Shown: piece by piece, positions 16,850 to 26,498 of the stretch
Layout of the letters: each line of letters begins with the position of its first letter
Position numbering within the stretch: the stretch's first letter is position 1
From: Streptomyces violens
Lineage (GTDB): Bacteria; Actinomycetota; Actinomycetes; Streptomycetales; Streptomycetaceae
Reading direction: 5' to 3'
NCBI RefSeq assembly: GCF_000717745.1
Contig: NZ_JOBH01000003.1
Location: 186,001-250,000 of the forward strand
DNA: 64,000 nucleotides
Position numbers and translations under genes: made by a program
The notes under the pieces: generated by a model
What the model saw: only the letters and a program-made list of their open reading frames with translations
What the model was told of the DNA's origin: nothing
The model's database searches: none

Positions 16850-18139
16850 GTGAGCGAGAAGACCCTGCAGCACCGGATTGACGGCCCCGACGACGCGCCC
16901 GTACTTGTCCTCGGCGCCTCGCTTGGCACCACCTGGCACATGTGGGACCGGCAGATCCCCGAACTGACCCGCCAGTGGCGCGTTGTCCGCTTCGACCTCC
17001 CCGGCCACGGCGGATCCCCCGCCTACCCCGCCGCCTCGGTCGCCGAGCTCGCCGAGCGGGTGATCGCCACCCTCGACGGCCTCGGCATCGACCGCTTCGG
17101 CTACGCCGGCTGCGCCATGGGCTCGGCCGTCGGTGCCCAGCTCGCGCTCGCCCACCCCCAGCGCCTCACCTCGCTCGCGCTGGTCTCGGCCTCGCCCCGG
17201 TTCGGCACCGCCGACGCCTGGCGGCAGCGCGGCGTGGTGATCCGTACCAACGGTCTCGACCCGATCGCCCGCACCGCGCCCGAGCGCTGGTTCACGCCCG
17301 GCTTCGCCGCCGCCCAGCCCGCCATCGTCGAGTGGGCCGTACAGATGGTGCGCACCACCGACCCCGGCTGCTACATCGCCGCCTGCGAGGCGCTCGCCGC
17401 CTTCGACATCCGCAATGAGCTCGGCAGGATCTCCGCGCCCACCCTCGTGGTCGTCGGCTCCGAGGACCTGATCACCCCGACCGCCGACGCGCGCACCCTG
17501 GTCGCGGGCATACCGGACGCGGGTCTCGCCCTGGTGCCCGGTACCTCGCACCTCGCCCCGGTCGAGCAGCCCGCCGCCGTCACCGAGCTGCTCATCCGGC
17601 ACTTCTCCACCGCCTGGCAGGACAAGCCGGCCGGACAGGCCGCGCTCGGCGCCACCCCGCCCAAGCCCGTCCTCACCCCGAAGCCCGCGCAGCAGGCGCA
17701 GCCCCAGCCGCCGGTCGTCGCCATCGAGCCGGCCGCCGAGCAGCCGGAGATGGTCGGCACCGACTCCTACGAGGCGGGCATGAAGGTCCGCCGCGAGGTG
17801 CTGGGCGACGCGCACGTGGACCGCGCCGAGGCCACCGCCGACGAGTTCACCGGCGACTTCCAGGACTTCCTGACCCGCAACGTCTGGGGCGAGGTGTGGA
17901 CCCGCTCGGGCCTGGACCGCCGCACCCGCAGCGTCATCACGCTCACCGCGCTGATCACCAGCGGCCACCTCGACGACCTGGCCGTCCACGTCCGCGCCGC
18001 GCTCCGCAACGGTCTCACCCCCGGGGAGATCAAGGAGACGCTGATCCACACCGCGGTCTACGGCGGCGTGCCGGCCGCCGGCGCGGCCTTCACCATCGCC
18101 CAGCGCGTCATCCGCGAGGAGACCACGCCGGAGGATTGA
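16850..18139 (+). CDS. pcaL: Fused 3-oxoadipate enol-lactonase / 4-carboxymuconolactone decarboxylase
   Basis: 429 residues. The N-terminal 255 residues are an alpha/beta hydrolase of the PcaD type (VRFDLPGHGGS, Asp206 in VVGSEDLITP, His234 in GTSHLAPVEQ). A Pro/Ala/Gln linker of about 50 residues leads to a carboxymuconolactone decarboxylase domain (RRTRSVITLTALITSGHLDDLAVHV, ALRNGLTPGEIKE). Such PcaL fusions catalyse successive steps of the beta-ketoadipate branch of protocatechuate degradation. Oddity: the nucleophile elbow reads GCAMG, with Ala89 where Ser is expected. No other pca genes are adjacent, unlike the usual pca operon, so a pathway role is not secured. Confidence 0.82.
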   Translation: MSEKTLQHRIDGPDDAPVLVLGASLGTTWHMWDRQIPELTRQWRVVRFDLPGHGGSPAYPAASVAELAERVIATLDGLGIDRFGYAGCAMGSAVGAQLALAHPQRLTSLALVSASPRFGTADAWRQRGVVIRTNGLDPIARTAPERWFTPGFAAAQPAIVEWAVQMVRTTDPGCYIAACEALAAFDIRNELGRISAPTLVVVGSEDLITPTADARTLVAGIPDAGLALVPGTSHLAPVEQPAAVTELLIRHFSTAWQDKPAGQAALGATPPKPVLTPKPAQQAQPQPPVVAIEPAAEQPEMVGTDSYEAGMKVRREVLGDAHVDRAEATADEFTGDFQDFLTRNVWGEVWTRSGLDRRTRSVITLTALITSGHLDDLAVHVRAALRNGLTPGEIKETLIHTAVYGGVPAAGAAFTIAQRVIREETTPED

Positions 18140-18268
18140 ACTGCCTGGCAGACAAGGTGATGGAAGGCTTGTCCGGGGCACGCCGCGGATCAGGTGAATG
18201 GGTGCGCACGCAGCGCGCCGCAGGATGTACTCCTGGCTTTGGCACAGCGTCATCCTGTGGAGAGAGCC

Positions 18269-18613
18269 ATGTACATCCGTAGCACCATGACCGCCTGCAG
18301 TCTCGCCGCCGCGGCGATCGCCGGCGGAGCCGGCAGCGCCGTCGCGCTCGGCGACGGCCCGACGAGCCTCAGCGGCAACGGCGCGGCGTCCGCCTTCGGC
18401 AACTCGACGACCCACGGCAACCTGAGCGCGCAGTTCGGGGCGGTCCAGGGCACGTTGAACAAGCTGTGCCTCGGGGTGCCGGCGAAGGCCAATGTCGGAT
18501 CGCTGGTGGGCATCCTGGTGCCGGTCACGGTGCAGGACGTCAACGTCCTCGCCTCCCCGCAGAACCAGCAGTGCGCCGACAACTCCACCCAGTCCTCGGG
18601 CAGCGATCACTGA
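18269..18613 (+). CDS. Rodlin (spore-surface rodlet protein)
   Basis: 114 residues, ATG 18269 with GAGAGA upstream. A signal peptide (to about VALG, residue 27) is followed by the rodlin signature: NGNGAA-like [53 protein letters not shown]. Rodlins organise chaplin fibrils into the rodlet layer of aerial hyphae. It is shorter than the roughly 130-residue RdlA/RdlB proteins I know, with a truncated C-terminal tail ([12 protein letters not shown]). Only one copy is present here and it is not beside long chaplins, unlike rdlAB of S. coelicolor. Confidence 0.88.
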   Translation: MYIRSTMTACSLAAAAIAGGAGSAVALGDGPTSLSGNGAASAFGNSTTHGNLSAQFGAVQGTLNKLCLGVPAKANVGSLVGILVPVTVQDVNVLASPQNQQCADNSTQSSGSDH

Positions 18614-18686
18614 GCTCCGGCCGAGCAGCACAGGCCCCGGCCGGGCCCTGTCCGGTCCGGGCCGCCCCGCGCGGCAGGATGGACCC

Positions 18687-19328
18687 ATGGAACTGGAACT
18701 CACCAAGAAGACGCACGCCTGCGTCCGGCTGGCCAAGGACGGGCGGACGCTGGTCATCGATCCCGGTGGCTTCAGCGAGCAGGACGCGGCCGTGGGCGCG
18801 GACGCGATCCTGATCACCCACGAGCACCCCGACCACTTCGCCGAGGACCGGCTGCGGGCGGCCATGGAGGCCAACCCGGCCGCCGAGATCTGGACGCTCG
18901 CCTCGGTCGCGGAACAGATCTCGGCGGCGTTCCCGGGCCGGGTGCACACCGTCGGCGAGGGCGACACCTTCACGGCGGCCGGCTTCGAGGTGGAGGTGCA
19001 CGGGCAGCTGCACGCCGTGATCCACCCCGACATCCCGCGGATCACCAACGTCGGGTACTTCGTCGACGGCTCGGTCTTCCACCCCGGCGACGCGCTCACC
19101 GTCCCCGGCCGCCCGGTCGACACCCTCCTGCTGCCCGTGCACGCCCCCTGGAACAAGGTGGCGGAGGTCATCGACTACGTACGCGAGGTCAAGCCGCGGC
19201 ACGCCATCGACATCCACGACAGCCTGCTCCAGGAGCACGCCCGGCCGATCTACGACCGCATGATCGGCCAGCTCGGCGGCACCGATCACGGCCGTCTTTC
19301 CCCTGGTCAAGCGGCATCGCTCGGCTGA
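18687..19328 (+). CDS. MBL-fold metallo-hydrolase
   Basis: 213 residues, ATG 18687. Metal-binding motif THEHPDHF (HxHxDH) at about residues 45-51, with further ligands in HGQLHAVIHP, FHPGDAL and PVHAPW. The short form lacks extra domains and resembles UlaG/YcfU-type cytosolic hydrolases that act on lactones or phosphodiesters. No signal peptide. The substrate is unknown. The gene ends 39 bp before exodeoxyribonuclease III, with which it may be co-transcribed. Confidence 0.85.
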   Translation: MELELTKKTHACVRLAKDGRTLVIDPGGFSEQDAAVGADAILITHEHPDHFAEDRLRAAMEANPAAEIWTLASVAEQISAAFPGRVHTVGEGDTFTAAGFEVEVHGQLHAVIHPDIPRITNVGYFVDGSVFHPGDALTVPGRPVDTLLLPVHAPWNKVAEVIDYVREVKPRHAIDIHDSLLQEHARPIYDRMIGQLGGTDHGRLSPGQAASLG

Positions 19329-19367
19329 GTACGGCGACTGTCACAGGCGGGCGGTAGGTTGGCACTC

Positions 19368-20147
19368 ATGCGCATCGCGACCTGGAACGTCAATTCGATC
19401 ACCGCCCGCCTGCCCCGGCTGCTGGCCTGGCTGGAGACCACCGGCACGGACGTGCTGTGCATCCAGGAGGCCAAGTGCTCCAAGGAGCAGTTCCCCTTCG
19501 ACGAGCTGCGCGAACTGGGGTACGAAGCGGCGGTGCACGCCACGGGCCGGTGGAACGGCGTGGCCGTGCTGTCCAAGGTGGGCCTGGCGGACGTGGTCGA
19601 GGGCCTGCCCGGTGACCCGACGTACGACGGCGTGGCCGAGCCGCGCGCCATTTCGGCGACCTGCGGCCCGGTCCGCGTCTGGTCGGTCTATGTCCCGAAC
19701 GGCCGCGAGGTCGAGCACCCGCACTACGCCTACAAGCTCCAGTGGTTCGAGGCGCTGAAGGCGGCGGTCGCGGGCGACGCGGCGGGCGACCGCCCGTTCG
19801 CGGTCCTCGGTGACTACAACGTCGCGCCGACGGACGACGACGTCTACGACACCGCCGCCTTCGAGGGCGCCACGCATGTCACCCCGGCCGAGCGGGCCGC
19901 CCTCGCGGACCTGCGCGGCGCGGGCCTGACGGACGTCGTGCCGCGCCCCCTGAAGTACGACCACCCCTTCACGTACTGGGACTACCGCCAGCTCTGCTTC
20001 CCGAAGAACCGCGGGATGCGCATCGACCTGGTCTACGGCAACGAGCCGTTCGCCAAGGCGGTCTCCGACGCCTACGTCGACCGCGAGCAGCGCAAGGGCA
20101 AGGGCGCCTCGGACCACGCGCCGGTGGTCGTCGACCTGGACGTGTGA
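19368..20147 (+). CDS. xthA: Exodeoxyribonuclease III
   Basis: 259 residues from ATG 19368. EEP-fold AP endonuclease/3' exonuclease with the full set of family motifs: MRIATWNVNSITARLP at the start (Asn7), QEAKC (Glu metal ligand), VYVPNGREV, GDYNVAP, and DLVYGN plus SDHAPVVVDL at the end (catalytic Asp/His). It removes damaged 3' ends and cleaves abasic sites in base excision repair. A 12-bp terminator hairpin follows directly. Confidence 0.95.
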   Translation: MRIATWNVNSITARLPRLLAWLETTGTDVLCIQEAKCSKEQFPFDELRELGYEAAVHATGRWNGVAVLSKVGLADVVEGLPGDPTYDGVAEPRAISATCGPVRVWSVYVPNGREVEHPHYAYKLQWFEALKAAVAGDAAGDRPFAVLGDYNVAPTDDDVYDTAAFEGATHVTPAERAALADLRGAGLTDVVPRPLKYDHPFTYWDYRQLCFPKNRGMRIDLVYGNEPFAKAVSDAYVDREQRKGKGASDHAPVVVDLDV

Positions 20148-20154
20148 CGCGCGC

Positions 20155-20181
20155 GCCGGCCGGGGCACAGCCCCGGCCGGC
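20155..20181. terminator. Bidirectional terminator hairpin
   Basis: Perfect 12-bp stem GCCGGCCGGGGC / GCCCCGGCCGGC with an ACA loop, between convergent xthA and the SGNH hydrolase. Confidence 0.8.
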
Positions 20182-20187
20182 CCCGCC

Positions 20188-21975
20188 TCACGGCACGAGC
20201 TTGCGCAGTTCCACCGACTCCGCGAGCGCCTTGAGCCCCTCGTCGCCGGGGTGCAGATGGTCGCCGCTGTCGTAGGCGGGCAGCATCCGCTGCGGCCGCT
20301 CCGGGTCGCGGATCACCGCGTCGAAGTCCAGTACGGCGTCCACGGCCCCGCCGCTGTTCCGGATGAAGGCGTTGACGGCCTGCCGCCGCTGGTCGACCTC
20401 CGGGTAGCAGTCGGGGTAGCCCTCGCAGGGCGCGACCGTCGCGGCCACCACCCGCAGGCCCCGCTCGTGCGCCCGCCGCGCGATGTTCCGCAAGCCCTCG
20501 ATCACCTCGGCCGCCGAGGTGCCGGAGCGCACGTCGTTGATCCCCTCGAAGACCACGACCGTACGGGCCGAGGTCTGGGCCAGCACGTCCCGCTCCAGCC
20601 GGTGCTGGGCGCTGACGCCGCCGGTGTCCGTGCTGATCCCGTCGCCCTTGTAGCGGTCGGTGACGATGCGGTTCGCCGAGATGCCGTGGTTGATCACGCC
20701 GTACTTGGGCAGCGCGGTCTGGTTCTGGAAGCGCCGCGCCAGGGTGTCCGGCCAGCGCCGGTTGGCGCCCTGCGTCGACTTCACGCCGTCGGTGATCGAG
20801 TCGCCCAGCGCCACGATCGAGCCGGGCCCGCCGGTGACATCGACGCCCGAGAGGAACGGCCAGGTCGTGAGGGTGCCGGTGTAGGCGGCGCCGCCCGCGT
20901 CGCCGGTCCGGTCACCACTGCCGGTGGCGCTCACGTACGACCGCTGGATCGCCTCCTTGTGCACGGGCGCCGCGCCCACCGGGCCCGCGAGGTGGAAGCT
21001 GACCAGCAGATTGGTGTCGGCGGGTACGGCGAAGTCCACCGGATCGCTGAACGCCTGCGCGCCGGCGGGGATACGGGTGCCGCGCTGCCCGCCGAAGGTG
21101 AGCGGCACCGGCTTGCCCTTGGTCGCGGCGCCCGACCCCTGCACCGCGACGCTCGCCGCGCCGATGTCGACGGGCGTGGCCGCGAAGGTGTTCTCCAGCC
21201 GGACGCGGGCCTGGCGGCCACCCGCCCCGGCGTGCACCACCAGCCGCAGCGTCTGGTCCCGCCACGGCCCGACCTTGGTGTACCCGGCGCTGCTGGCCGC
21301 CCAGCTGCCGGTCCAGCCGGGCGTGGCCCGGCGCAGCGCCGCGGCGAAGACGTGCAGGTCACGGTCGGGGCCCGGGTCCTTGGGGAGGACGACCGAGCGG
21401 ACCTGGCGGCCGGGGCGCACCGGCACCGTCACCGCGTACAGGCGTACCGTTTCCGCGCGCTGCCCGGCCGCGGTGTTCAGATGCGGCAGGGCCACCGCCT
21501 TGGTACTGAGGGGACCGGTCCGCCAGTCCGGCGCGGTCAGCTCGTACGTGCTGCGCGAGCCGTCCTTGTACTCGACCGTGCCGGTGCCGGTGGCGTCCCC
21601 GCCGGTCCCGGCGACCAGGAAGGACAGCGCGGTGCCGGTGCCGCCCAGCCGGACGGCCTGGCCGTTGGCCCGTACGTTGTCGGGCGTGCCGGGCGTGGTG
21701 CGCGGCCAGGTCAGCCGGGTCGCGTCGAGGTCCAGCGCCCGGCCGGGCGTCCAGCCGGCCGCGGCGAGGTCCTGCGCCGACAGGGAGCTGCCGGCGCCGT
21801 CGAAGTCGGCCGCGCCGGATCTGGCGTCGTCGCTCACCGCCTTGTTGTCGAAGAGTCTCGCCAACGGCTGTGGCTCCGCGGCGCGTTGCTGGTCGGCGAC
21901 GGCCGGGACGGCGGTGCCCGCGACCGTGAGGGTGAGAGCGAGCGGAACGGTTGTGCCCCATTGTCGTACGCGCAT
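20188..21975 (-). CDS. Secreted SGNH/GDSL-family hydrolase
   Basis: 595 residues. A Sec signal peptide ends near AVADQ (residue 28). The first 370 residues form beta-sandwich regions (FAAALRRATPGWTGSWAAS, repeated Gly/Thr-rich strands). The C-terminal catalytic domain has block I VALGDSITDG (nucleophile Ser), block III GINDVRSG and block V GDHLHPGDEG (Asp/His). This architecture is common in Streptomyces extracellular esterases and lipase-like enzymes. Substrate unknown; acetylated polysaccharide or lipid are both possible. Confidence 0.9.
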   Translation of the reverse strand: MRVRQWGTTVPLALTLTVAGTAVPAVADQQRAAEPQPLARLFDNKAVSDDARSGAADFDGAGSSLSAQDLAAAGWTPGRALDLDATRLTWPRTTPGTPDNVRANGQAVRLGGTGTALSFLVAGTGGDATGTGTVEYKDGSRSTYELTAPDWRTGPLSTKAVALPHLNTAAGQRAETVRLYAVTVPVRPGRQVRSVVLPKDPGPDRDLHVFAAALRRATPGWTGSWAASSAGYTKVGPWRDQTLRLVVHAGAGGRQARVRLENTFAATPVDIGAASVAVQGSGAATKGKPVPLTFGGQRGTRIPAGAQAFSDPVDFAVPADTNLLVSFHLAGPVGAAPVHKEAIQRSYVSATGSGDRTGDAGGAAYTGTLTTWPFLSGVDVTGGPGSIVALGDSITDGVKSTQGANRRWPDTLARRFQNQTALPKYGVINHGISANRIVTDRYKGDGISTDTGGVSAQHRLERDVLAQTSARTVVVFEGINDVRSGTSAAEVIEGLRNIARRAHERGLRVVAATVAPCEGYPDCYPEVDQRRQAVNAFIRNSGGAVDAVLDFDAVIRDPERPQRMLPAYDSGDHLHPGDEGLKALAESVELRKLVP

Positions 21976-22155
21976 CAGACGGCTCCTTCGGTGGCGGGTG
22001 CGCCACGGGGATGAGCATGATCCGGTCCATCAGACACAAGCGCCATGAACGTAAGGAGACGGCTGGGGAGCGTCAAGGGAGATGTGGCGACCGGATGACG
22101 CGGGGCGCCGCGCGCCTGTGGCCGCCATCCGGTCGGGAGTGGGACCCTGCACCCC

Positions 22156-22596
22156 ATGAACCTGTCTTTCCTGGACAAGTGGCGCAAGCATCCGGAAGCG
22201 GTCCGTTCCGCCGCCGCGCCGGCACCGGGGGACGAGGACGCGGAGGGCATCGCCGATCTGCTCTCGGAGTGCGATCTGCTGCGCGGGCAGGCCGCGAGCG
22301 CGGGGGTGGAACTGGATGATTCCGTGGGCTCGTTGGAGGCGCTGGACCAGTTGCTGCCCGCCTGGCGGTCGGACCCGGAGGTCGCGCCGTGGCTGGGCAA
22401 CGACGCGGGCCTCTACCTCGGTACGGTCCTGGTGCGCACGGTCCCCGGGGCCCGCTGGAAGATCTGGCCCGGCGGCGAGCCGGTCGTCCGGCTGTCCTCG
22501 GGCCGCGAGATCGATGTGGTGACGGCCGGTCACGAGTGGGCGGACAGCGGCGTGCCCGAGCTCTCCCAGCTCTACGCCGAGGTCGCGGAGAGCTGA
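22156..22596 (+). CDS. Small conserved Streptomyces protein of unknown function (possibly DUF6278)
   Basis: 146 residues, starting MNLSFLDKWRKH. Acidic, apparently soluble, with a helical N-terminal half and a C-terminal block YLGTVLVRTVPGARWKIWPGGEPVVRLSSGREIDVV. It resembles a family I recall as DUF6278 in Streptomyces, without certainty. No signal peptide or membrane segment. It is convergent with the GntR gene (28 bp). No function can be proposed. Confidence 0.65.
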   Translation: MNLSFLDKWRKHPEAVRSAAAPAPGDEDAEGIADLLSECDLLRGQAASAGVELDDSVGSLEALDQLLPAWRSDPEVAPWLGNDAGLYLGTVLVRTVPGARWKIWPGGEPVVRLSSGREIDVVTAGHEWADSGVPELSQLYAEVAES

Positions 22597-22624
22597 GCGC
22601 CCCTTCGCCGGGGCGGCTCCCCTC

Positions 22625-23380
22625 TCATACGAACGCGATGTCGTACGCCAGCTGCCAGCGGTCGGCCCGTACGACGATGTCCGAGGTCTCCACCGCCCGT
22701 CCGTCCGCGTCGAAGTGCGTGCGCTCCACGACCGTGACGCAGCTGCCCGGCAGGCAGCCCAGCGCCTCCGCCTCGGCGCTGGCGGCGGGCCGGGAGCCCA
22801 CCCGCTCCTCGGCGCGCACCACCCGGATCCCGATCGCCGCCATCCGCCCGCGCACGCCGCGGCGCGCGTAGGGCCCGTGCTCCGGGAACACCACGTCCGT
22901 GCCCTCGGTGATCGCCAGCGGCTCCCAGCTCGTCGCGAGCTGCACGGGCCGGCGGCCGGCGAGGTACTCGTACTGCGAGCGGACCACGCTGTCGCCGGGC
23001 GCGATGCGCAGCCGCCGGGCCACCGGCTCCGTCGCCGCCTCGGTCGTGGACGTCGCCTCCCATGTCAACGGCGTGCCCTCCGGGCAATTCACATGGGTGA
23101 TACTCGCGGCGAAGGGCGAGTCGACGGCGCCCGTGGAGCGCAGCAGTATGCCCAGCGGCGCCCGGTCCGCGACGAACACCCCGCGCCCGAACTGCCCTTC
23201 CGCGTACCCCGCCGCCTTCAGCATCCGCACCGCCCGGTCCACGGTCTGGTCGCTGGCTTCGTACGCCCGCTTCAGCTCGGCGCGGGAGGGAATGCGGGCG
23301 CCGACGGCGAGGACGCCCTCGTCGATCTGACGCCGCAGGTCGTCGGCGATGCGCTGGAAGACAGGCCGGTGCTCCACCAT
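22625..23380 (-). CDS. GntR-family regulator with UTRA domain
   Basis: 251 residues from ATG 23380 (MVEHRPVFQRIADDLRRQIDEG), the position where GntR helix-turn-helix domains begin; an alternative ATG at 23398 has AGGGGA directly touching it. Wing-helix residues 5-72 (IPSRAELKRAYEASDQTVDRAVRMLKAAGYAE), then a UTRA effector domain (WEATSTTEAATEPVARRL, ERTHFDADGRAVETSDIVVRADR). The recognition helix (SDQTVDRAV) is of the type seen in plasmid and mobile-element regulators. It diverges from a TnpB-like gene, which is unusual company; whether they are linked is unknown. Confidence 0.85.
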   Translation of the reverse strand: MVEHRPVFQRIADDLRRQIDEGVLAVGARIPSRAELKRAYEASDQTVDRAVRMLKAAGYAEGQFGRGVFVADRAPLGILLRSTGAVDSPFAASITHVNCPEGTPLTWEATSTTEAATEPVARRLRIAPGDSVVRSQYEYLAGRRPVQLATSWEPLAITEGTDVVFPEHGPYARRGVRGRMAAIGIRVVRAEERVGSRPAASAEAEALGCLPGSCVTVVERTHFDADGRAVETSDIVVRADRWQLAYDIAFV

Positions 23381-23553
23381 GCACACAGACTCACACATTC
23401 CCCTAGAGGCCCGTAGTGGTGTCATCCGGCAGCACCGTGATGTGTGTCCGGCGTCGGTGACGGTGTCGCATATGAGTGCGCGAACCGAATGCGTGACCTT
23501 TTCGCGGAGATGTCGTTGATCGGATGATGGCATCACGGGCGGGAGGGGCGTCG

Positions 23554-25545
23554 ATGAGCCGGAGGGTGCCGCTGGGCGAGGGCGAGACAGTCCGTACCGC
23601 GTGCGCACGCGGCGTGCTGCGAACCGGGGTGGATGAGAAGACCGGTGCGCTCCTGCCTGCCTCCGCGCTCGTCGAGCGGGTGGGCTGGTGCGCTGATCTG
23701 GTGTGCGGGATGGTCAGCGCGTTGCTCGCCGAGCATTGGAACGGCCCCGATGTGGCCGTGCTCGCCTCCGGCGAGGACGCGGGCTGCAGGAAGCTGCCGT
23801 CGAACGCCTGGATGGCGCTGCGGCGTCTTGGTTGGACTGTCGCACCGTCCGAGGGCATCCGGGCCAATGACCGGATTGTGCGTATGGCTCAGGAGCAGGC
23901 CGGGCGGGCTCTGCGGTCGGCGAAGTGGCGTGCTGATCTGACTGCCGGGGTGCTCGCGGCGTGGCCCGCTGACCCGGCCAGGCGCGCCCCGGACGAATGG
24001 GACGCGGTGCGTGAGGCCGTGCCGGGCGGGCAGCATCTGCCGGGCAGTGCGATCAAGTCCCGCACTCGACAGATCGCCGCCTTCGTCGGGAAGTACGGGC
24101 GGCTGCCGGCCGATGTGTTCGAGCTGGAGGCCGCGCCCCGAACTGCCCGGATGCTGCTGCTGTCGGCGTGCGACGGGCAGCAGGCCACCGTTGAACGGCA
24201 CGAGAGCGAGCCGGGCCGGGCGCTGCTGCGGGTGCAGCTCCCCATCCGCCCCGACCCGCGCTCCTACCGGGACTGGACGTGGGTTGCCTGCCCGATCATG
24301 CTGCCGCCCACCATCCCGCCCAGCGCGGCGCTGCACCTTCCCACCCTGCGCATCCACCGAGGGCGCGTGCGGGCCGACCTCGCCTTTGCCCACCCCGTTC
24401 CCCGGACCCGGCGTACCGGACATACGGTCGCGCTCGGCGTGGACTGGGGTCTCACTACGCTGTTGTCCGCCGGGGCCGCCCGGCTGCACGACGACGGGCG
24501 CATCACCGGCCTCGGGGCCGGGGGCATGTTCCGCGCCGCTGGTGTCCTGGCGAAACAGCACCGTCTGCGCCGCCTGTCCGAGCAGCTGCACGCAAAGGCA
24601 AACCACTACCAGCGACTCACCGGCGGCATCGCCGAACATCCCTTGTCGGCCAAGCATCAGCTTCTCACCGACGAGATCCGACGCGTCGGCGACCGCCGGT
24701 CGAACCTCAACGACGCCCTTGCCGGGTCCGCCGCCCGCTGGACCGTCGATCAGGCCATTGCCGTCGGCGCGACGGTGATCTATGCAGAGGACCTCCGCTC
24801 GATGGAGGCCAGGGGTATGGGCCGCACGATGAACACTCGGCTCTCCCAGACGGTGCGCGGGCAGATCGTGGACCGGATGCGGCACCTGGCCGCCGAGGCC
24901 GGGATCGCCGTCGTGACGGTCCCGGCCCGGAACACCTCCCGGCACTGCCCGCAGTGCCTCGTACCGCTACGGCACCGCAAGGCCCCGGACCGGCCCACCA
25001 CACCCGGCTGGACGTGGGCCCTCTGCGGCTCCTGCGGCTGGCAGGGCGATCGCGACCAGGGGGCATGGATGCGCGTCGCCGCACGCGGCCTCACCCACCA
25101 AGCGAAGACCGTGACCGAACGCGCCGGCAGTGGCATGGTCATCCGCGCGGTGGTGGACACACTCGAAGCAAAAGCCGTGGTCACCCCGAACACCGCGAAG
25201 ACCAGCCGCGTCCGGTCCAAGACCGGACCCACCCGGCGGCAGACAGCACGCCCCGCGCCCAGGCGACGCGGGGCACCCTCCCCCACCGGTCCTTCGGGTC
25301 TCGCGGGCAAGCGTCCGGAGGGACACGCTCACACGGGCCGGACCCGGCTGCCTCGCGCCGCCGACCGGCACCAGGGCGTGACGACGATCAGCAAGCACAC
25401 CACCGACCGGCCTCACAGGCCCCGCGGGGCAGCACTGGGCGCGGGATTCCACCTGCACGCTCACGCTACCCGGCCTCGGTGGGAAGACCCCGAGCCAGAC
25501 ACACTCCGTCTTGCATGGGGTCGCTCAGCTGATCAGAGACGTTAG
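23554..25545 (+). CDS. TnpB-related RuvC nuclease (IS200/IS605-IS607 accessory type), no TnpA partner
   Basis: 663 residues from ATG 23554, which has GGGAGGGG six bases upstream (an earlier in-frame ATG at 23524 lacks one). It carries a split RuvC domain with all acidic residues: Asp297 in LGVDWGLTTLL, Glu412 in VIYAEDLRSME, and Asp499/Asp501 in GDRDQGA. A four-cysteine zinc ribbon sits before the last motif (Cys465, 468, 491, 494: CPQC ... CGSC). The last 150 residues are Arg/Pro/Thr-rich without a fold and may instead be DNA encoding a guide RNA. TnpB proteins are RNA-guided nucleases; typical ones are near 400 residues, so this is a long variant. No TnpA or element ends were found. Confidence 0.82.
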   Translation: MSRRVPLGEGETVRTACARGVLRTGVDEKTGALLPASALVERVGWCADLVCGMVSALLAEHWNGPDVAVLASGEDAGCRKLPSNAWMALRRLGWTVAPSEGIRANDRIVRMAQEQAGRALRSAKWRADLTAGVLAAWPADPARRAPDEWDAVREAVPGGQHLPGSAIKSRTRQIAAFVGKYGRLPADVFELEAAPRTARMLLLSACDGQQATVERHESEPGRALLRVQLPIRPDPRSYRDWTWVACPIMLPPTIPPSAALHLPTLRIHRGRVRADLAFAHPVPRTRRTGHTVALGVDWGLTTLLSAGAARLHDDGRITGLGAGGMFRAAGVLAKQHRLRRLSEQLHAKANHYQRLTGGIAEHPLSAKHQLLTDEIRRVGDRRSNLNDALAGSAARWTVDQAIAVGATVIYAEDLRSMEARGMGRTMNTRLSQTVRGQIVDRMRHLAAEAGIAVVTVPARNTSRHCPQCLVPLRHRKAPDRPTTPGWTWALCGSCGWQGDRDQGAWMRVAARGLTHQAKTVTERAGSGMVIRAVVDTLEAKAVVTPNTAKTSRVRSKTGPTRRQTARPAPRRRGAPSPTGPSGLAGKRPEGHAHTGRTRLPRAADRHQGVTTISKHTTDRPHRPRGAALGAGFHLHAHATRPRWEDPEPDTLRLAWGRSADQRR

Positions 25546-25571
25546 GTACGCAGGCGTCTCGTGTGTACCTA
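25536..25571 (+). ncRNA. Pseudoknot-like element at the 3' end of the TnpB gene (possible guide-RNA part)
   Basis: Two interleaved inverted repeats: GAGACG (25536-25541) with CGTCTC (25555-25560), and TAGGTAC (25543-25549) with GTACCTA (25565-25571). The second pair overlaps the stop codon. An H-type pseudoknot fits the known overlap of TnpB guide RNAs with the gene's 3' end. It could also be the trace of an element terminus. The function is inferred. Confidence 0.4.
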
Positions 25572-25739
25572 GGGGGTGAGCGAGGCGCGTGCCCAGGGAT
25601 CGTCGTGCCGTCCTCGGGAGCTCGCGGCGCCGGGACCGGCGGCCCCGCGTGTCCCCGAGCGTCGAACCGGGGGCATTTGGGGTAGTTTGCGAACTCTCCG
25701 CTGTACGGACGTGCCGGACGAGAGTGAGCAGGGCTGCAT

Positions 25740-26483
<744 letters not shown>

Positions 26484-26498
26484 GCGGGGGAGTGCGCA

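Noticed and set aside
23400..25575. CCCCTAG (23400-23406) and CTAGGGG (25569-25575) as inverted ends of an insertion sequence around the TnpB-like gene.
   Set aside because: Seven bases is too short and no target-site duplication was seen; chance is sufficient.
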